A stretch of 64,000 nt of DNA from Staphylococcus sp. GTDB taxonomy: Bacteria; Bacteroidota; Bacteroidia; Bacteroidales; Muribaculaceae. The DNA lies in assembly GCA_023665865.1 (NCBI GenBank), contig JAMPDC010000001.1, positions 818,081 through 882,080 on the forward strand, read 5' to 3'. This document shows positions 55,674-64,000 of the stretch, in pieces. Position 1 is the stretch's first letter. Each line of letters begins with the position of its first letter. Both the position numbers and the translations under genes were made by a program. The notes under the pieces are model-generated. The model was not told the origin of the DNA and made no database searches. It worked only from the letters and a program-made list of their open reading frames with translations.

Positions 55674-58124
55674 ATGCGAAAATCTTTACTCACACTCCCT
55701 TTGGTGGCCCTCCTTTGTATGCCGGTCGCCGCACGCACTCTCTCGCCCGCCGAAGCCCTCTCGCGCGCTCTCGGACAGAAGAGTGAGTCAACACCTCTCC
55801 GTGCACCTTTACGCCTGACACCATTGCTCACTGTGGGCACTCCTGAAATGCCCGCCCTCTATGTCTTCGATCAGGGGACAAGCGGTTATCTCATTGTCTC
55901 GGCTGACGACGTGGCCGCTCCGGTGCTCGGCTTCAGCGACAACGGGAGTTTTGACCCCGACAATATGCCCGACAATCTCCGCTGGTGGCTCCGGGAATAT
56001 GAGTCGCAGATTATCGCAGCAAACGCCAACGGCAACGAAGCCTACTCCGGGCCAAAGCGTGCCGCTGACCGCGCCTCTATCTCCCCGCTTGTCACCACTC
56101 TCTGGGATCAGGGCGCTCCATACGATCGCCTCTGTCCTCTGCTTAACTCACAGCAGACAGTCACAGGCTGCGTAGCCACTGCGATGGCCCAGGCCATGAA
56201 CTATTTTGAATGGCCACAAAGTTTCAACGCCAATTTCAGCTACAAATGGAAGAGAAACAACAACTCTACCCTCACATGGAAAGAAAACAATGTGACCTTT
56301 GACTGGGCCAACATGCTCGACAGCTACAGCGGTTCCTATTCCGACACTCAGGCTCAGGCCGTGGCCACACTGATGAAGGCCTGCGGCTACTCGGTCAGCA
56401 TGGACTACGGTGTGCCGGCCAACGGCGGCTCGGGCGCTCCATCAGCCTATGTCTCAGGCGCACTCGTCAACACTTTCAACTACGACAAGGGCACCTACAT
56501 CGCCCTGCGCGAATACTACTCCCTCTCAGACTGGGAGGATCTCATCTATGACAATCTCCGCACCTGCGGCCCGGTAATCTATGCCGGCTCCAACGACTCA
56601 AACGGCCACTGCTTCATCTGTGACGGCTACAGCGACAACGGCTACTTCCACTTCAACTGGGGATGGAGCGGGGTGAGCGACGGATATTTCCTCCTCAGCG
56701 CACTCAATCCTGAAGTCCAGGGCATCGGTGGCAGCACATCGGGCTACAATTACGGCCAGGAAGTGGTGCTCGGCATGAAGCGTCCCGACGCCTCGTCGAA
56801 AATTAAGACCGTCATCCTCTGCGACGGCACATTTGACGCCACCTGCATCTCAAACCAGATGTCGGTCACAGGCCCCTTCTACAACTTCTCGACCGGCGCC
56901 ATCTTCGGCCAGATCGGTGTGCGTCTGATCAACAACAGCACCGGCGCCATCAAAGATATCATGGTCTCCGGTTCACAAAGCATACCCTCGTTTTCGGGCT
57001 ATTCCTCATTTAATGTCTCCGGAGCCTTCCCGACGGGCTCTTGCAAGCTCTATCCCATCTTCAAGACCGCCTCAGGCGAGGTAATCATCATCAAATGCAA
57101 GGCTGACCAGGCCGGCTATCTCGACTATACCAAAAGCGGCTCACGCGTGACCATCACCGCTCCGTCGGTCGGCAACTACAGCGTCACTGACCTCAAACTC
57201 GAGACTCCGCTCTATGTCGGCGAGAAATTCCTCGCCACAGGCAAGGCAGTCTGGACAGGTTCAAACAGTGTCTCCACCCCTCTCTACGGCTTGCTCCTCC
57301 GCTCGACAGCCGCCACTTCCGTAGTCGCGGTGGGCTCTACCATGCCCCAGGAATTTCTCCCCGACGGCACTCCATCCGAGTTTGAATATCTCTCCACCTG
57401 GGAACCTGTCTCATCAAGCACTGTCCTCACTGCCGGCAACTATTATTTCGCCATGGGCATCAACAACGGCAACGGCTACACTCTTGTGTCGACACCCTTC
57501 AGCGTCACTCTCAAGGCCAAGCCAGCCAATCTCAGCATCACTCCGAGCAATCTCAATATCATCAACCGAAATGCCGTTGATCCGGAGAACGTCAGTCTGA
57601 GCTTCGACGCCACCTGTACTTCGGGCTATTTCTTCAGCCATTTCATCGTGGCGATCTTCGACCCGAAAAATAACAATGCCAACGTCTCGCAGTTCAACAC
57701 CCAGACCCAGTCGCTCGCCGTCGGTGAGACCAAGACATTCTCGGCCAAGGGCATGATCCCCAACGCAGTCCCCGGACAGCAATATCGCCTCCAGGTGTTC
57801 AATGGCTCAACGCTTGAATATGCCGGCATCGACGCCACCATAACCATAGCCGACCCCAGCGGCATCGATGACATCACCGCCGACAACCGTACGGGCCGGG
57901 CAAGCGTCTACCCCAACCCTGCGACTGACTACACCGTCATCAGCGCCGGGAGCGAAATCTCGGCCATCGAGATCGCATCGCTCAGCGGCTCGGCTTTCTC
58001 AGTGCCTGTCAGGATCGAAGGCTCAAAGGCCCGCGTCGATGTGGCCTCGCTCCCCTCCGGTCTCTACATAGCCCGCGTCGCTACGGCAGCCGGAATACAG
58101 TCGGTAAAAATCATCCGTAAGTAA
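55674..58124 (+). CDS. C10-family (streptopain-like) cysteine peptidase with T9SS-type tail
   Basis: Secreted cysteine protease of 816 aa. Signal peptide (1-20), Spi-type inhibitory prodomain (about 22-125), C10 catalytic domain with Cys166 in TVTGCVATAMAQAMNY and His312 in NGHCFICDGYSDNGYFHFNWGWSG, then Ig-like domains and a C-terminal sorting domain (SVYPNPATDYTVIS, LPSGLYIARV, KIIRK) of type IX secretion type A. The lipoprotein gene begins 8 bp after its stop. Relatives are virulence-linked proteases such as interpain and Bfp of Bacteroides. Confidence 0.93.
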   Translation: MRKSLLTLPLVALLCMPVAARTLSPAEALSRALGQKSESTPLRAPLRLTPLLTVGTPEMPALYVFDQGTSGYLIVSADDVAAPVLGFSDNGSFDPDNMPDNLRWWLREYESQIIAANANGNEAYSGPKRAADRASISPLVTTLWDQGAPYDRLCPLLNSQQTVTGCVATAMAQAMNYFEWPQSFNANFSYKWKRNNNSTLTWKENNVTFDWANMLDSYSGSYSDTQAQAVATLMKACGYSVSMDYGVPANGGSGAPSAYVSGALVNTFNYDKGTYIALREYYSLSDWEDLIYDNLRTCGPVIYAGSNDSNGHCFICDGYSDNGYFHFNWGWSGVSDGYFLLSALNPEVQGIGGSTSGYNYGQEVVLGMKRPDASSKIKTVILCDGTFDATCISNQMSVTGPFYNFSTGAIFGQIGVRLINNSTGAIKDIMVSGSQSIPSFSGYSSFNVSGAFPTGSCKLYPIFKTASGEVIIIKCKADQAGYLDYTKSGSRVTITAPSVGNYSVTDLKLETPLYVGEKFLATGKAVWTGSNSVSTPLYGLLLRSTAATSVVAVGSTMPQEFLPDGTPSEFEYLSTWEPVSSSTVLTAGNYYFAMGINNGNGYTLVSTPFSVTLKAKPANLSITPSNLNIINRNAVDPENVSLSFDATCTSGYFFSHFIVAIFDPKNNNANVSQFNTQTQSLAVGETKTFSAKGMIPNAVPGQQYRLQVFNGSTLEYAGIDATITIADPSGIDDITADNRTGRASVYPNPATDYTVISAGSEISAIEIASLSGSAFSVPVRIEGSKARVDVASLPSGLYIARVATAAGIQSVKIIRK

Positions 58125-58132
58125 CCTGCGCA

Positions 58133-58690
58133 ATGTCACCCATCAAACTCACACCGGCCGCCATCACCCTGCTGCTCGTCAGCGGGTGTGGCGCGTCGAA
58201 AGACAACGTGATACACGACAACACGCCATCCGCTGAGATCATCGCCGCCCCGGTCACCGTCAGAGGGGGCCGGACGCCGGCGGCAATAGTCCCAGCCCGC
58301 ATCTACAAGACCAACGGCGACTATGCCGACAAGGTGCCCGTGATGCTCAACGCCGACCGCAACACGCTTGTCAGCTATCCTGCGCCGACCGACCTGCGCA
58401 CAGGGCTCCCCGTGAAGCTAACCGACGGCTTTCTTCTCGACAACCGCGGCGTGGGGGTCAACACGGCTTTCACCCGCTGGTCCTACAGAGAATATGAAGC
58501 GCTGGCAGCCCCTCCATCACCCGCAGAGATCATGGCAAACATCCTCCCGGAGGCGAGAGTGACTGAGATCTACGAAATGCCCTTTGCCTCGGGCACGCCC
58601 GACGCGGCGGCCCGCTGCGACAGCCTCATCAGAGCCGGACTCCCCGGCTGCCGTCCGCTCTCCACCGGCACTGCCTCCTACCATGACTGA
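58133..58690 (+). CDS. Small lipoprotein of an unnamed family, copy 2, downstream of the C10 protease
   Basis: A 185-aa lipoprotein (lipobox LLLVSGC). It shares with the 33866-34363 product the stretch KTNGDY-x3-VPVM, a W-S/T-Y-x-E block and a PEARV-x2-IYE motif, spaced alike. It is GC-rich like its neighbours, unlike the other copy. Bacteroides C10 proteases often have small inhibitor lipoproteins as next gene, so an inhibitor or partner role for this one is an attractive guess, not shown by sequence. Confidence 0.75.
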   Translation: MSPIKLTPAAITLLLVSGCGASKDNVIHDNTPSAEIIAAPVTVRGGRTPAAIVPARIYKTNGDYADKVPVMLNADRNTLVSYPAPTDLRTGLPVKLTDGFLLDNRGVGVNTAFTRWSYREYEALAAPPSPAEIMANILPEARVTEIYEMPFASGTPDAAARCDSLIRAGLPGCRPLSTGTASYHD

Positions 58691-58724
58691 GACAGAGGGA
58701 AAACTGAATCTGCAGAACAAAAAA

Positions 58725-58759
58725 ATGAAGGAACATAAGCATCACGCTCGTGTTCCTTC
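58725..58759. other. Hairpin between lipoprotein copy 2 and the nucleoside kinase gene
   Basis: AAGGAACA pairs with TGTTCCTT around an 18-nt loop. No T-tract on +, so it is a weak terminator at best. Confidence 0.4.
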
Positions 58760-58809
58760 TCAGTTTAAATTAAATTATGAAAAAATTTATCCTTCAAAGA
58801 AGGTGCAGG

Positions 58810-60477
58810 TCAATAGTGGAATGATGAGCCGCCGAGAAACTCGCGCAGGAGTGAGGTCGGCGGGATGAGGGTCGAGGGGATCGACGAGAAGTAGCCGAGG
58901 AACTTGCGCAGGCGATGGGCTTCGGCATATTCAGGGACGTCGCGGGGCACACTGCGGAGCACCTTGTCGGCTTCGTCGCGCATCACACCAAGCTCGAAGA
59001 GGAGCGAGGAGTTAAACATCGAGTCGGCATTTTCCTGATAGGGGAAGATCCACTTCTCCTCGCCCCGGCGCACACTCGGCCAGCGGCGGATGGTCTCGAG
59101 CGCGTTGGTGCCGCGATATTTGTAATCGCGGATGATGCGGCGCAGGAGGCGGTTGTCGGTCGTCGACACCCAGTTGTGGTCATCGATGGCGAGAGTGGTC
59201 AGCGCTGAGACATAGATGCGATATTTCATCGATGCGTCGACGTCGCGCGTCAGTTCAGGGTTGAGGCCATGTATGCCCTCGATGAGAAGGATGGAGTGAT
59301 CGTCGAGCTTGACTGTCTCGCGGCGGTATTCACGCTCGCCGCGCTCGAAATTATAGTAAGGAATCTCTATCTCCTCACCCTTGATGAGACGGTTGAGGTG
59401 CTCGTTGAAAAGCTCGAGGTCGAGTGCGAAGAGCGATTCATAGTCATAGTCGCCACTCTCGTCACGCGGGGTGTGGTGACGGTCGACGAAATAGTTGTCG
59501 AGCGAGATCATCACCGGCTTGAGCAGATTGGTGAGGAGCTGGACGGCCAGACGCTTGGTGAATGTGGTCTTTCCCGACGAAGATGGGCCGGCGATGAGCA
59601 CCACTCTGGCACCGCCGTTGTGGTAGCGCTCGGTGATACGGTCGGCAATGGCTCCGATATACTTCGTGTGGAGTGCCTCGGCCACGTTGATCATCATACC
59701 CGTACCCTTTCCGGCCGCCACTTCGTTGACATCGCCGGCATCGCGTATGCCAATGATGGAATTGAATCGGAGATAGTCAGTGAAAGCCCTGTAGAGCTTC
59801 GGCTGAAGGAGGGGAATGGTCGGGCGCGACGGCTCGGCGGGATCTGGGCCGAGCAGGAGGAGCCCGTCCTCGTAAGGCACGAGGTCAAACACCCGCAGCA
59901 TGCCGGTACGCGGGACGAGATTGCCGTTATATGTATCAGCGAGACCGTCGAGACGATAGTAGACGGTATAGAGGTCGTGGAGAGTCTCGAGGAGTTTCAC
60001 TTTCTCGTCGAGCCCCTGGGCGCGCATGATCCCGATGACATCGGAAGTGAGGCGCTCCTTGCGCTCGAAGGGGAGATCACGGTCGACTATCGACCGCATC
60101 TCGGCCTTGATGCGCCCGCAGACCTCAGCGTCAATGGTCAGGTCGCGCAGGCGGCAGTAGTAGCCGCGCGAGACGGAGTGGCTGATGACGAGGCGCACAC
60201 CCGGATAGAGGCTTGCGACGGCACGGTAGAGCACCATGCAGAGCGAGCGGATGTAGCAGCGATGACCCGAAGGGGAATCGACCGGTAGAAACTCTACCTG
60301 CTTGGGGGTGAATACAGGGAAGGAGAGGTCTTCGGCCTTGTTGTTGACACGGGCACAGACGGGGACGAAGCTGAGGCGATCCTTGACCCCCTCATATATC
60401 TGACTGAGGGTCATGCCCCCCTCGATGGGGAGATATTCGCTCAGATTTACACAGTAGACTTTCAGCTGGTTGCTCAT
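58810..60477 (-). CDS. Nucleoside kinase with TGS/SAD-like N-terminal domain
   Basis: A 555-aa protein: an N-terminal TGS plus threonyl-tRNA-synthetase-like second domain (about 1-200), then a uridine-kinase/phosphoribulokinase fold with P-loop LIAGPSSSGKTTFTKRL (about 287-303) and SLDNYFVDRHHTPRDESGD. The start at 60477 (MSNQLKVYCVNLSEYLP) gives a clean TGS domain; 36 upstream codons cover the promoter. This Bacteroidetes/Firmicutes fusion is annotated as nucleoside kinase; its substrate is uncertain. Confidence 0.9.
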   Translation of the reverse strand: MSNQLKVYCVNLSEYLPIEGGMTLSQIYEGVKDRLSFVPVCARVNNKAEDLSFPVFTPKQVEFLPVDSPSGHRCYIRSLCMVLYRAVASLYPGVRLVISHSVSRGYYCRLRDLTIDAEVCGRIKAEMRSIVDRDLPFERKERLTSDVIGIMRAQGLDEKVKLLETLHDLYTVYYRLDGLADTYNGNLVPRTGMLRVFDLVPYEDGLLLLGPDPAEPSRPTIPLLQPKLYRAFTDYLRFNSIIGIRDAGDVNEVAAGKGTGMMINVAEALHTKYIGAIADRITERYHNGGARVVLIAGPSSSGKTTFTKRLAVQLLTNLLKPVMISLDNYFVDRHHTPRDESGDYDYESLFALDLELFNEHLNRLIKGEEIEIPYYNFERGEREYRRETVKLDDHSILLIEGIHGLNPELTRDVDASMKYRIYVSALTTLAIDDHNWVSTTDNRLLRRIIRDYKYRGTNALETIRRWPSVRRGEEKWIFPYQENADSMFNSSLLFELGVMRDEADKVLRSVPRDVPEYAEAHRLRKFLGYFSSIPSTLIPPTSLLREFLGGSSFHY

Positions 60478-60501
60478 GATGAATGTTTTTTTCAAGTTTC
60501 C

Positions 60502-60531
60502 CAAAGTTAGCGCAAGATTCGGTTTTTTCAA
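60502..60531 (-). promoter_or_regulatory. Promoter of the nucleoside kinase gene
   Basis: TTG (60529-60531), 19 bases, TAACTTTG (60502-60509) on the minus strand. Confidence 0.65.
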
Positions 60532-60775
60532 GCATCTGCGAGCGTTAACTTTGGTTAAATGCCAAGATTGGCGACATTTTAGCAACGGCTTAAGTCATCG
60601 GTTTGTTCACGGATGAATCTTCAGAAGAGCACAAGGAGATACAGAAATTCAGAAATAACAAAAATTACAGATTAATTTTTTCGGGCTGAAAATATACGAG
60701 TCTATTACTCTCCGTCATTTCTATCTCTCATAGGTATATGCCAATATGGATTTAGGCTGTGCTTATGTGATTATA

Positions 60776-60940
60776 TCTGCCGGAGGCAGAGGGATTGTGC
60801 TGAAACCCCGGGCGTTGCCCGGGGACAGTGTCTCTCACTAATACTCAGCCTCGGAGAGGCGTCTTGTGATGGAGACGCCTCTCCGAGGCTTGTTATTCCT
60901 TTATTGACTTCCCCCATGTTGAAACATGGGGTTTCAGCAC
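60776..60940. repeat. Nested palindromic (REP-like) element
   Basis: TCTGCC-GGA-GGCAGA (60776-60790), CCCCGGGC-GTT-GCCCGGGG (60806-60824), a 17-bp stem beginning GCCTCGGAGAGG (60848-60889, 8-nt loop) and CCCCATGTT-GA-AACATGGGG (60912-60931) follow one another. GTGCTGAAACCCC (60797-60809) and GGGGTTTCAGCAC (60928-60940) form an outer 13-bp inverted repeat that shares its C and G runs with the inner hairpins. No gene is credible here. It looks like REP/BIME-type DNA or a structured RNA. Confidence 0.75.
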
Positions 60941-60945
60941 GATCG

Positions 60946-61027
60946 ACCTGCTTACGGCAGGTTTTTCTCAGGTTCATCACGGGAAGAGGGTGCTCCTTGC
61001 ATGATCAACCTGCCTCCGGCAGGTTTT
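60946..61027 (+). other. Two terminator-like hairpins of one repeat unit
   Basis: ACCTGC-TTACG-GCAGGT then TTTTCT (60946-60967) and AACCTGCC-TCC-GGCAGGTT then TTTCT (61007-61030) are variants of one unit; each follows GATC and precedes GGTTCA. Confidence 0.6.
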
Positions 61028-61030
61028 TCT

Positions 61031-61098
61031 CGGTTCACGACGGCAGACGGTTCACGACGGTGATCGGTTCACAACGTCAGTCGGTTCATAACGGCAGG
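61031..61098 (+). repeat. 17-bp tandem repeat, four copies
   Basis: CGGTTCAcgACGg-type units begin at 61031, 61048, 61065 and 61082, exactly 17 bases apart, with a diverged copy at 60970. Copies 1 and 2 share their first 13 bases; 3 and 4 differ by one to three there. Confidence 0.8.
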
Positions 61099-61159
61099 AG
61101 GATGCACCTTTAATAGTCGATTTGTAGAAGCGCGGCTCCTCGGATGACCGATATTATCC

Positions 61160-62386
61160 TTAGAGTTTGTTGACTCTGCCGACAAAGAGGATTGAGCCGG
61201 TCGAGGTCTCCTCGATTACAAAAGCAAACGGACGATCAATATGGAAGTCTACAACGATGGGGTCAAAATTTGCGCCATCCAGACCTTCTCCTTTGGTAAC
61301 GACCGAGGCAACAGTGCCCTTCTCGTCCACTTCTATTGCTGTGTACTGGTCAACTGTAGAGAGAAAGGCTGGTCTGTCTGTCATAGCCGATAGGTCGGCA
61401 TCGGAACAGTAGACCTCTTTTATGCCAAGACTCTGAAGATATCTGTTGATTTCTGTGGTGGTTGCGATCTTAAATTTGGGAAATTCCAACTTGAGTTCAA
61501 ATGTTTTTCTGCTTGACTTCCACTCTGCCCATACGGATCCGTCGAGCGCTGCCAACGCCTTTGTGAGCGAACTCTGTTTGGAGGGGAGCACTATGGTCAT
61601 GGCATAGGCGCCGTTGCCATAGGTCAAACGGGCAAGCTCAAAGTCGGGATGATTGTAGTATGGCGCACTCAGCGATTTGCACATGGTCAGAGTCTTGACC
61701 ACCGACCCGTCGGCATTGTTGAAATCCTTGTTGGCTGTCTGGTCTACACTGAAGGGTGACGACCACTCTCCCTTGAAATATAGGGCATTGAGAAGCACGA
61801 ACCGTATCTCTTGGGAATATGGTTTGGTAATGACTGAAGGAATCATTCCATCTGTATGGGATGAACACCAGTCGTTTATCATTTTCATTGATTCAACTGT
61901 AGTCAAATCAATCATGGAAGCATCGGCAGAATAGAAATCAGCGATAGCTTTTGAATAGGATGGAAGCACGTTATAGCCTTTGTTAAACCAAGCGGAATTG
62001 GCGCTGCGCAAGGTGGTTTTCTTGTCGGCCTTGGGCAGCTCTGTCAACAGGCGCTTGCAGAGGTCGTTGAGTTCATCTATTGAGTTTGTGCCCATGGCGG
62101 CGGTGATTTCGTCGAGGGTCTTGCCCTGTGCACCGTTGGCCAGCATGCCCATGACAAACTGCGCGCTCAGTGGCGACACCATGAAATTATCTTCCTCCGA
62201 ATTGCCGTCGAAATAGCTAAGCATATTCAGACCGATAGAGGTGTTGGCTTTCACAATCTCCAACTCTGTCGGGTTGAGATTTATATCCTTGCGCTCATTG
62301 CTACCGGAATCATCCGAATCACTGCTGCAAGATGTAAGAATAAACACAGACGTCAGAAATAAGAAAAGGTTACTAAAATGCTTCAT
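61160..62386 (-). CDS. Serpin-family protease inhibitor, lipoprotein
   Basis: A 408-aa serpin anchored by a lipoprotein signal (FILTSCSSDSDDS). Serpin landmarks: NFMVSPLSAQFVMGMLANGA, NALYFKGEWSSPF, the hinge region EVDEKGTVASVVTKGEG (from Glu352) and the C-terminal HIDRPFAFVIEE with SILFVGRV. The small residues in the hinge suggest an inhibitory serpin; the P1 residue cannot be fixed by eye. It is divergent from the C11 peptidase gene, in a stretch with two cysteine peptidases. Confidence 0.93.
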   Translation of the reverse strand: MKHFSNLFLFLTSVFILTSCSSDSDDSGSNERKDINLNPTELEIVKANTSIGLNMLSYFDGNSEEDNFMVSPLSAQFVMGMLANGAQGKTLDEITAAMGTNSIDELNDLCKRLLTELPKADKKTTLRSANSAWFNKGYNVLPSYSKAIADFYSADASMIDLTTVESMKMINDWCSSHTDGMIPSVITKPYSQEIRFVLLNALYFKGEWSSPFSVDQTANKDFNNADGSVVKTLTMCKSLSAPYYNHPDFELARLTYGNGAYAMTIVLPSKQSSLTKALAALDGSVWAEWKSSRKTFELKLEFPKFKIATTTEINRYLQSLGIKEVYCSDADLSAMTDRPAFLSTVDQYTAIEVDEKGTVASVVTKGEGLDGANFDPIVVDFHIDRPFAFVIEETSTGSILFVGRVNKL

Positions 62387-62592
62387 GCCAAAAAGGTTTT
62401 AAAAGGTTTAGATGAAAAAGATATAATGGTTAATTGTCTGCAAGATAGGGATTTTTATATGCGCTTACAAATTTTTGCCGTATTTTTATATTATTTAACT
62501 TTATAATTGTAAATATGATGACTGTGAGGGAACAAAATGGATGCACAACTGAAAAATATGATATGACAGCGAGAGGATATGGAAAAAAGCAG

Positions 62593-62600
62593 TAACTTTG
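62593..62600 (+). promoter_or_regulatory. -7 element of the C11 peptidase gene
   Basis: TAACTTTG, 43 bp before the ATG. No clear -33 element. Confidence 0.45.
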
Positions 62601-62643
62601 TGTAGCAATACAATTTATCATTAACACAGAAAGATTCACAGAC

Positions 62644-63864
62644 ATGCTCCGACACATTCTCTCCACCACAATATTGATCTGCATGCTCCTTGCCGTGAGC
62701 GGCTGTCACAGCAAAAGCGACAGCCCCGCACCTCCTGCGCCAGAATCGGTCCACAGGACGGTGCTCGTCTACATGCTTGCCGACAACAATCTCGGCTCCG
62801 CGCTCGAATATGACGACGCCGACCTCAAGGAGATGGCCCAAGGGGTCAGGGAGGGTGGACTCAACGGCGGGCGTCTGCTCGTCTACCACAACCGCCCAGG
62901 CACTGACCGCGGCATGGCCCCGCAGCTCCTTGAGATCACCGAGCAGGGGACGCGGGTGTTGAAGACCTATCCCGATGACCCGGGGATCTACTCCGTGGCT
63001 CCGTCAAGGATGAGCGAGGTGCTCGCCGACACCAAGACTGTGGCGCCAGCCGAGGATTATGGCATAGTCTTCTGGGGACATTCGACCTCATGGATGACTG
63101 AAAACGGCGACTACACACGCACTGCCGCTCCTCCGATGCGCTCCTATGGCTACGACCGCACCAAATGGATGAGCCTCGCGTCGATGCGCGAGACGCTGGA
63201 GAACGAACGCTTCAGCTTCATTTATTTCGACTGTTGCCTGATGGGGACAGTCGAGGTGGCCTATGAGCTGCGCCACATCACGCCCGTCATCGCAGCCTCG
63301 CCGACCGAACTGGAAGGTGAGGGAATGCCCTATCATCTCAACATAGCGCCCTTCTTTGTCAGCGGCACTCCTGATGTAGTCCAAGCTGCGAGAAACACTT
63401 TCAAATACTACAACACCGGCTCCTCGGGGCGCTGCCAGATGACCGTAATAGAAACCGCCGGGCTCGACGCTCTCGCCGAGGCGAGCAAAGCCATCTTCCG
63501 CACCCACACCTCCTATCCCGCGGGACTCAGCTCGGTTCAGGCTCTCTCGAAGCGATTCAACCCCACATCGGCGCTCTACTCGCAGTGCAGGCCGGTCTAT
63601 GACATGGACCACTATATGGAGACACTCTGCCGCGAGCAGCCTGAACTCCTCGACGCGTGGAGAGAGGCGCTGGCCAAGACCGTCAGCTACAAGGCCACGA
63701 CCTCACGCGAGTATAACGGCATCCTGGTCTCCCGCTACTGCGGCCTCGGATCATACATCGTCATGGCCCCCGGGCAGGAAAACTACCGTGACTACACGGA
63801 GTGCTCGTGGTGGAAGGACGTGGTATCGGCCGCTCCATTGTTTGACAACTCCAACAACAACTGA
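62644..63864 (+). CDS. C11-family (clostripain-like) cysteine peptidase, lipoprotein
   Basis: A 406-aa lipoprotein (lipobox LLAVSGC, Cys21). The catalytic dyad is visible: His146 in VFWGHSTSW and a Cys of the FDCCLMGTVEVAYEL motif (197 or 198). It begins with TVLVYMLADNNLGS, the normal start of the peptidase fold. Relatives cleave after Arg or Lys and self-activate. The next gene begins 17 bp after the stop, so it may be in the same unit. Confidence 0.92.
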   Translation: MLRHILSTTILICMLLAVSGCHSKSDSPAPPAPESVHRTVLVYMLADNNLGSALEYDDADLKEMAQGVREGGLNGGRLLVYHNRPGTDRGMAPQLLEITEQGTRVLKTYPDDPGIYSVAPSRMSEVLADTKTVAPAEDYGIVFWGHSTSWMTENGDYTRTAAPPMRSYGYDRTKWMSLASMRETLENERFSFIYFDCCLMGTVEVAYELRHITPVIAASPTELEGEGMPYHLNIAPFFVSGTPDVVQAARNTFKYYNTGSSGRCQMTVIETAGLDALAEASKAIFRTHTSYPAGLSSVQALSKRFNPTSALYSQCRPVYDMDHYMETLCREQPELLDAWREALAKTVSYKATTSREYNGILVSRYCGLGSYIVMAPGQENYRDYTECSWWKDVVSAAPLFDNSNNN

Positions 63865-63881
63865 CAGGTTCAACAACTGAT

Positions 63882-64000
63882 ATGCTACAATTCGACATCA
63901 TCCCGACCGACTCCATCCCCTCTATCGAAGAGAAGAAAGAGGTATTGAAAAACATGTCGTTCGACCAGCTCGTCGACACGCTCGTCCACGACCTCATCCA
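63882..64000 (+). CDS. Start of a further gene, cut by the window edge
   Basis: An open frame begins MLQFDIIPTDSIPSIEEKKE and continues to the edge with MSFDQLVDTLVHDLI. The amphipathic helix resembles the N-terminus of small MscS-type channels in Bacteroidales, but 39 residues are too few to decide. Confidence 0.45.
   Translation, partial: MLQFDIIPTDSIPSIEEKKEVLKNMSFDQLVDTLVHDLI

Noticed and set aside
59269-60288. A 339-codon + frame
   Set aside because: Antisense to the nucleoside kinase, whose motifs are clear; a GC-rich shadow frame.
61031-61098. CRISPR array
   Set aside because: Units are 17 bp without unique spacers of 30 bp or so, and no cas genes are present.
60904-61113. A 69-codon + frame across the palindromes and 17-bp repeats
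   Set aside because: It exists only because of the repeats; 17 is not a multiple of 3, so the repeats do not encode a repeated peptide.

Overview
The window looks like chromosome of a gut Bacteroidales bacterium, most likely of the Muribaculaceae/Porphyromonadaceae side. The evidence is the gene families (DUF4271, DUF4834, DUF4836, DUF2723 and DUF2339 proteins, C10 and C11 peptidases, an inverting GH97 enzyme, a Nudix-type sugar regulator), about 55-60% GC genes with AT-rich spacers, and a repeated promoter pattern of TTTG (or close), 19-20 bases, then TAnnTTTG, which is the Bacteroidetes sigma-ABfr type. I saw no rRNA, tRNA, CRISPR array, integrase or transposase.

Layout. 0.5-3.1 kb: glmS and rubrerythrin on +. 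3.2-11.6 kb, all on -: a xylose unit (Nudix-type regulator, xylB, xylA, H+/sugar symporter) followed by a hexuronate unit with its own promoter (KDPG aldolase, uxuA, SDR mannonate oxidoreductase). 12.2-13.3 kb: OmpA-type porin. 13.5-15.0 kb: an isolated, promoter-preceded gene resembling a phage major capsid protein. 15.1-20.0 kb: two FKBP isomerases, riboflavin synthase, a PduO-type adenosyltransferase and a hipBA module. 20.1-30.3 kb: secreted GH5, trpS, a 1159-residue DUF2723 membrane protein, a polysaccharide deacetylase, queG and a DUF2339 protein. 30.3-33.7 kb on -: LOG protein, DUF4271, hemD, then rnpA-yidD-tatD. 33.9 kb: an AT-rich small lipoprotein.

34.4-37.3 kb on -: four genes of phage head-assembly type, including a portal-like gene broken by an 8-bp tandem duplication. 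37.4-41.6 kb on +: bioB, a ThiF/MoeB-like E1 enzyme, a MetE-like protein without most zinc ligands, and a DegT aminotransferase. 41.7-43.6 kb on -: psd, pssA and DUF4834. Then a type II toxin-antitoxin pair, an ABC transporter with a DUF4836 lipoprotein, ettA, an MFS exporter, ruvX-def, a PL10 pectate lyase, GH97, a C10 peptidase with a small lipoprotein downstream, a nucleoside kinase, a noncoding island of nested palindromes and 17-bp repeats, a lipoprotein serpin, a C11 peptidase and the first codons of another gene.

The most unusual items are four: (1) capsid-like and portal-like genes split into two loci 20 kb apart among housekeeping genes, with the portal frame switched off by an 8-bp duplication; (2) an unnamed lipoprotein family present twice, one copy directly behind the C10 protease, in a stretch that also has a serpin and a C11 protease; (3) the palindromic island at 60.78-61.09 kb, whose outer and inner stems exclude each other; (4) a MetE-like protein missing three of four expected zinc ligands. 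All family calls come from reading motifs by eye; no database search was run.
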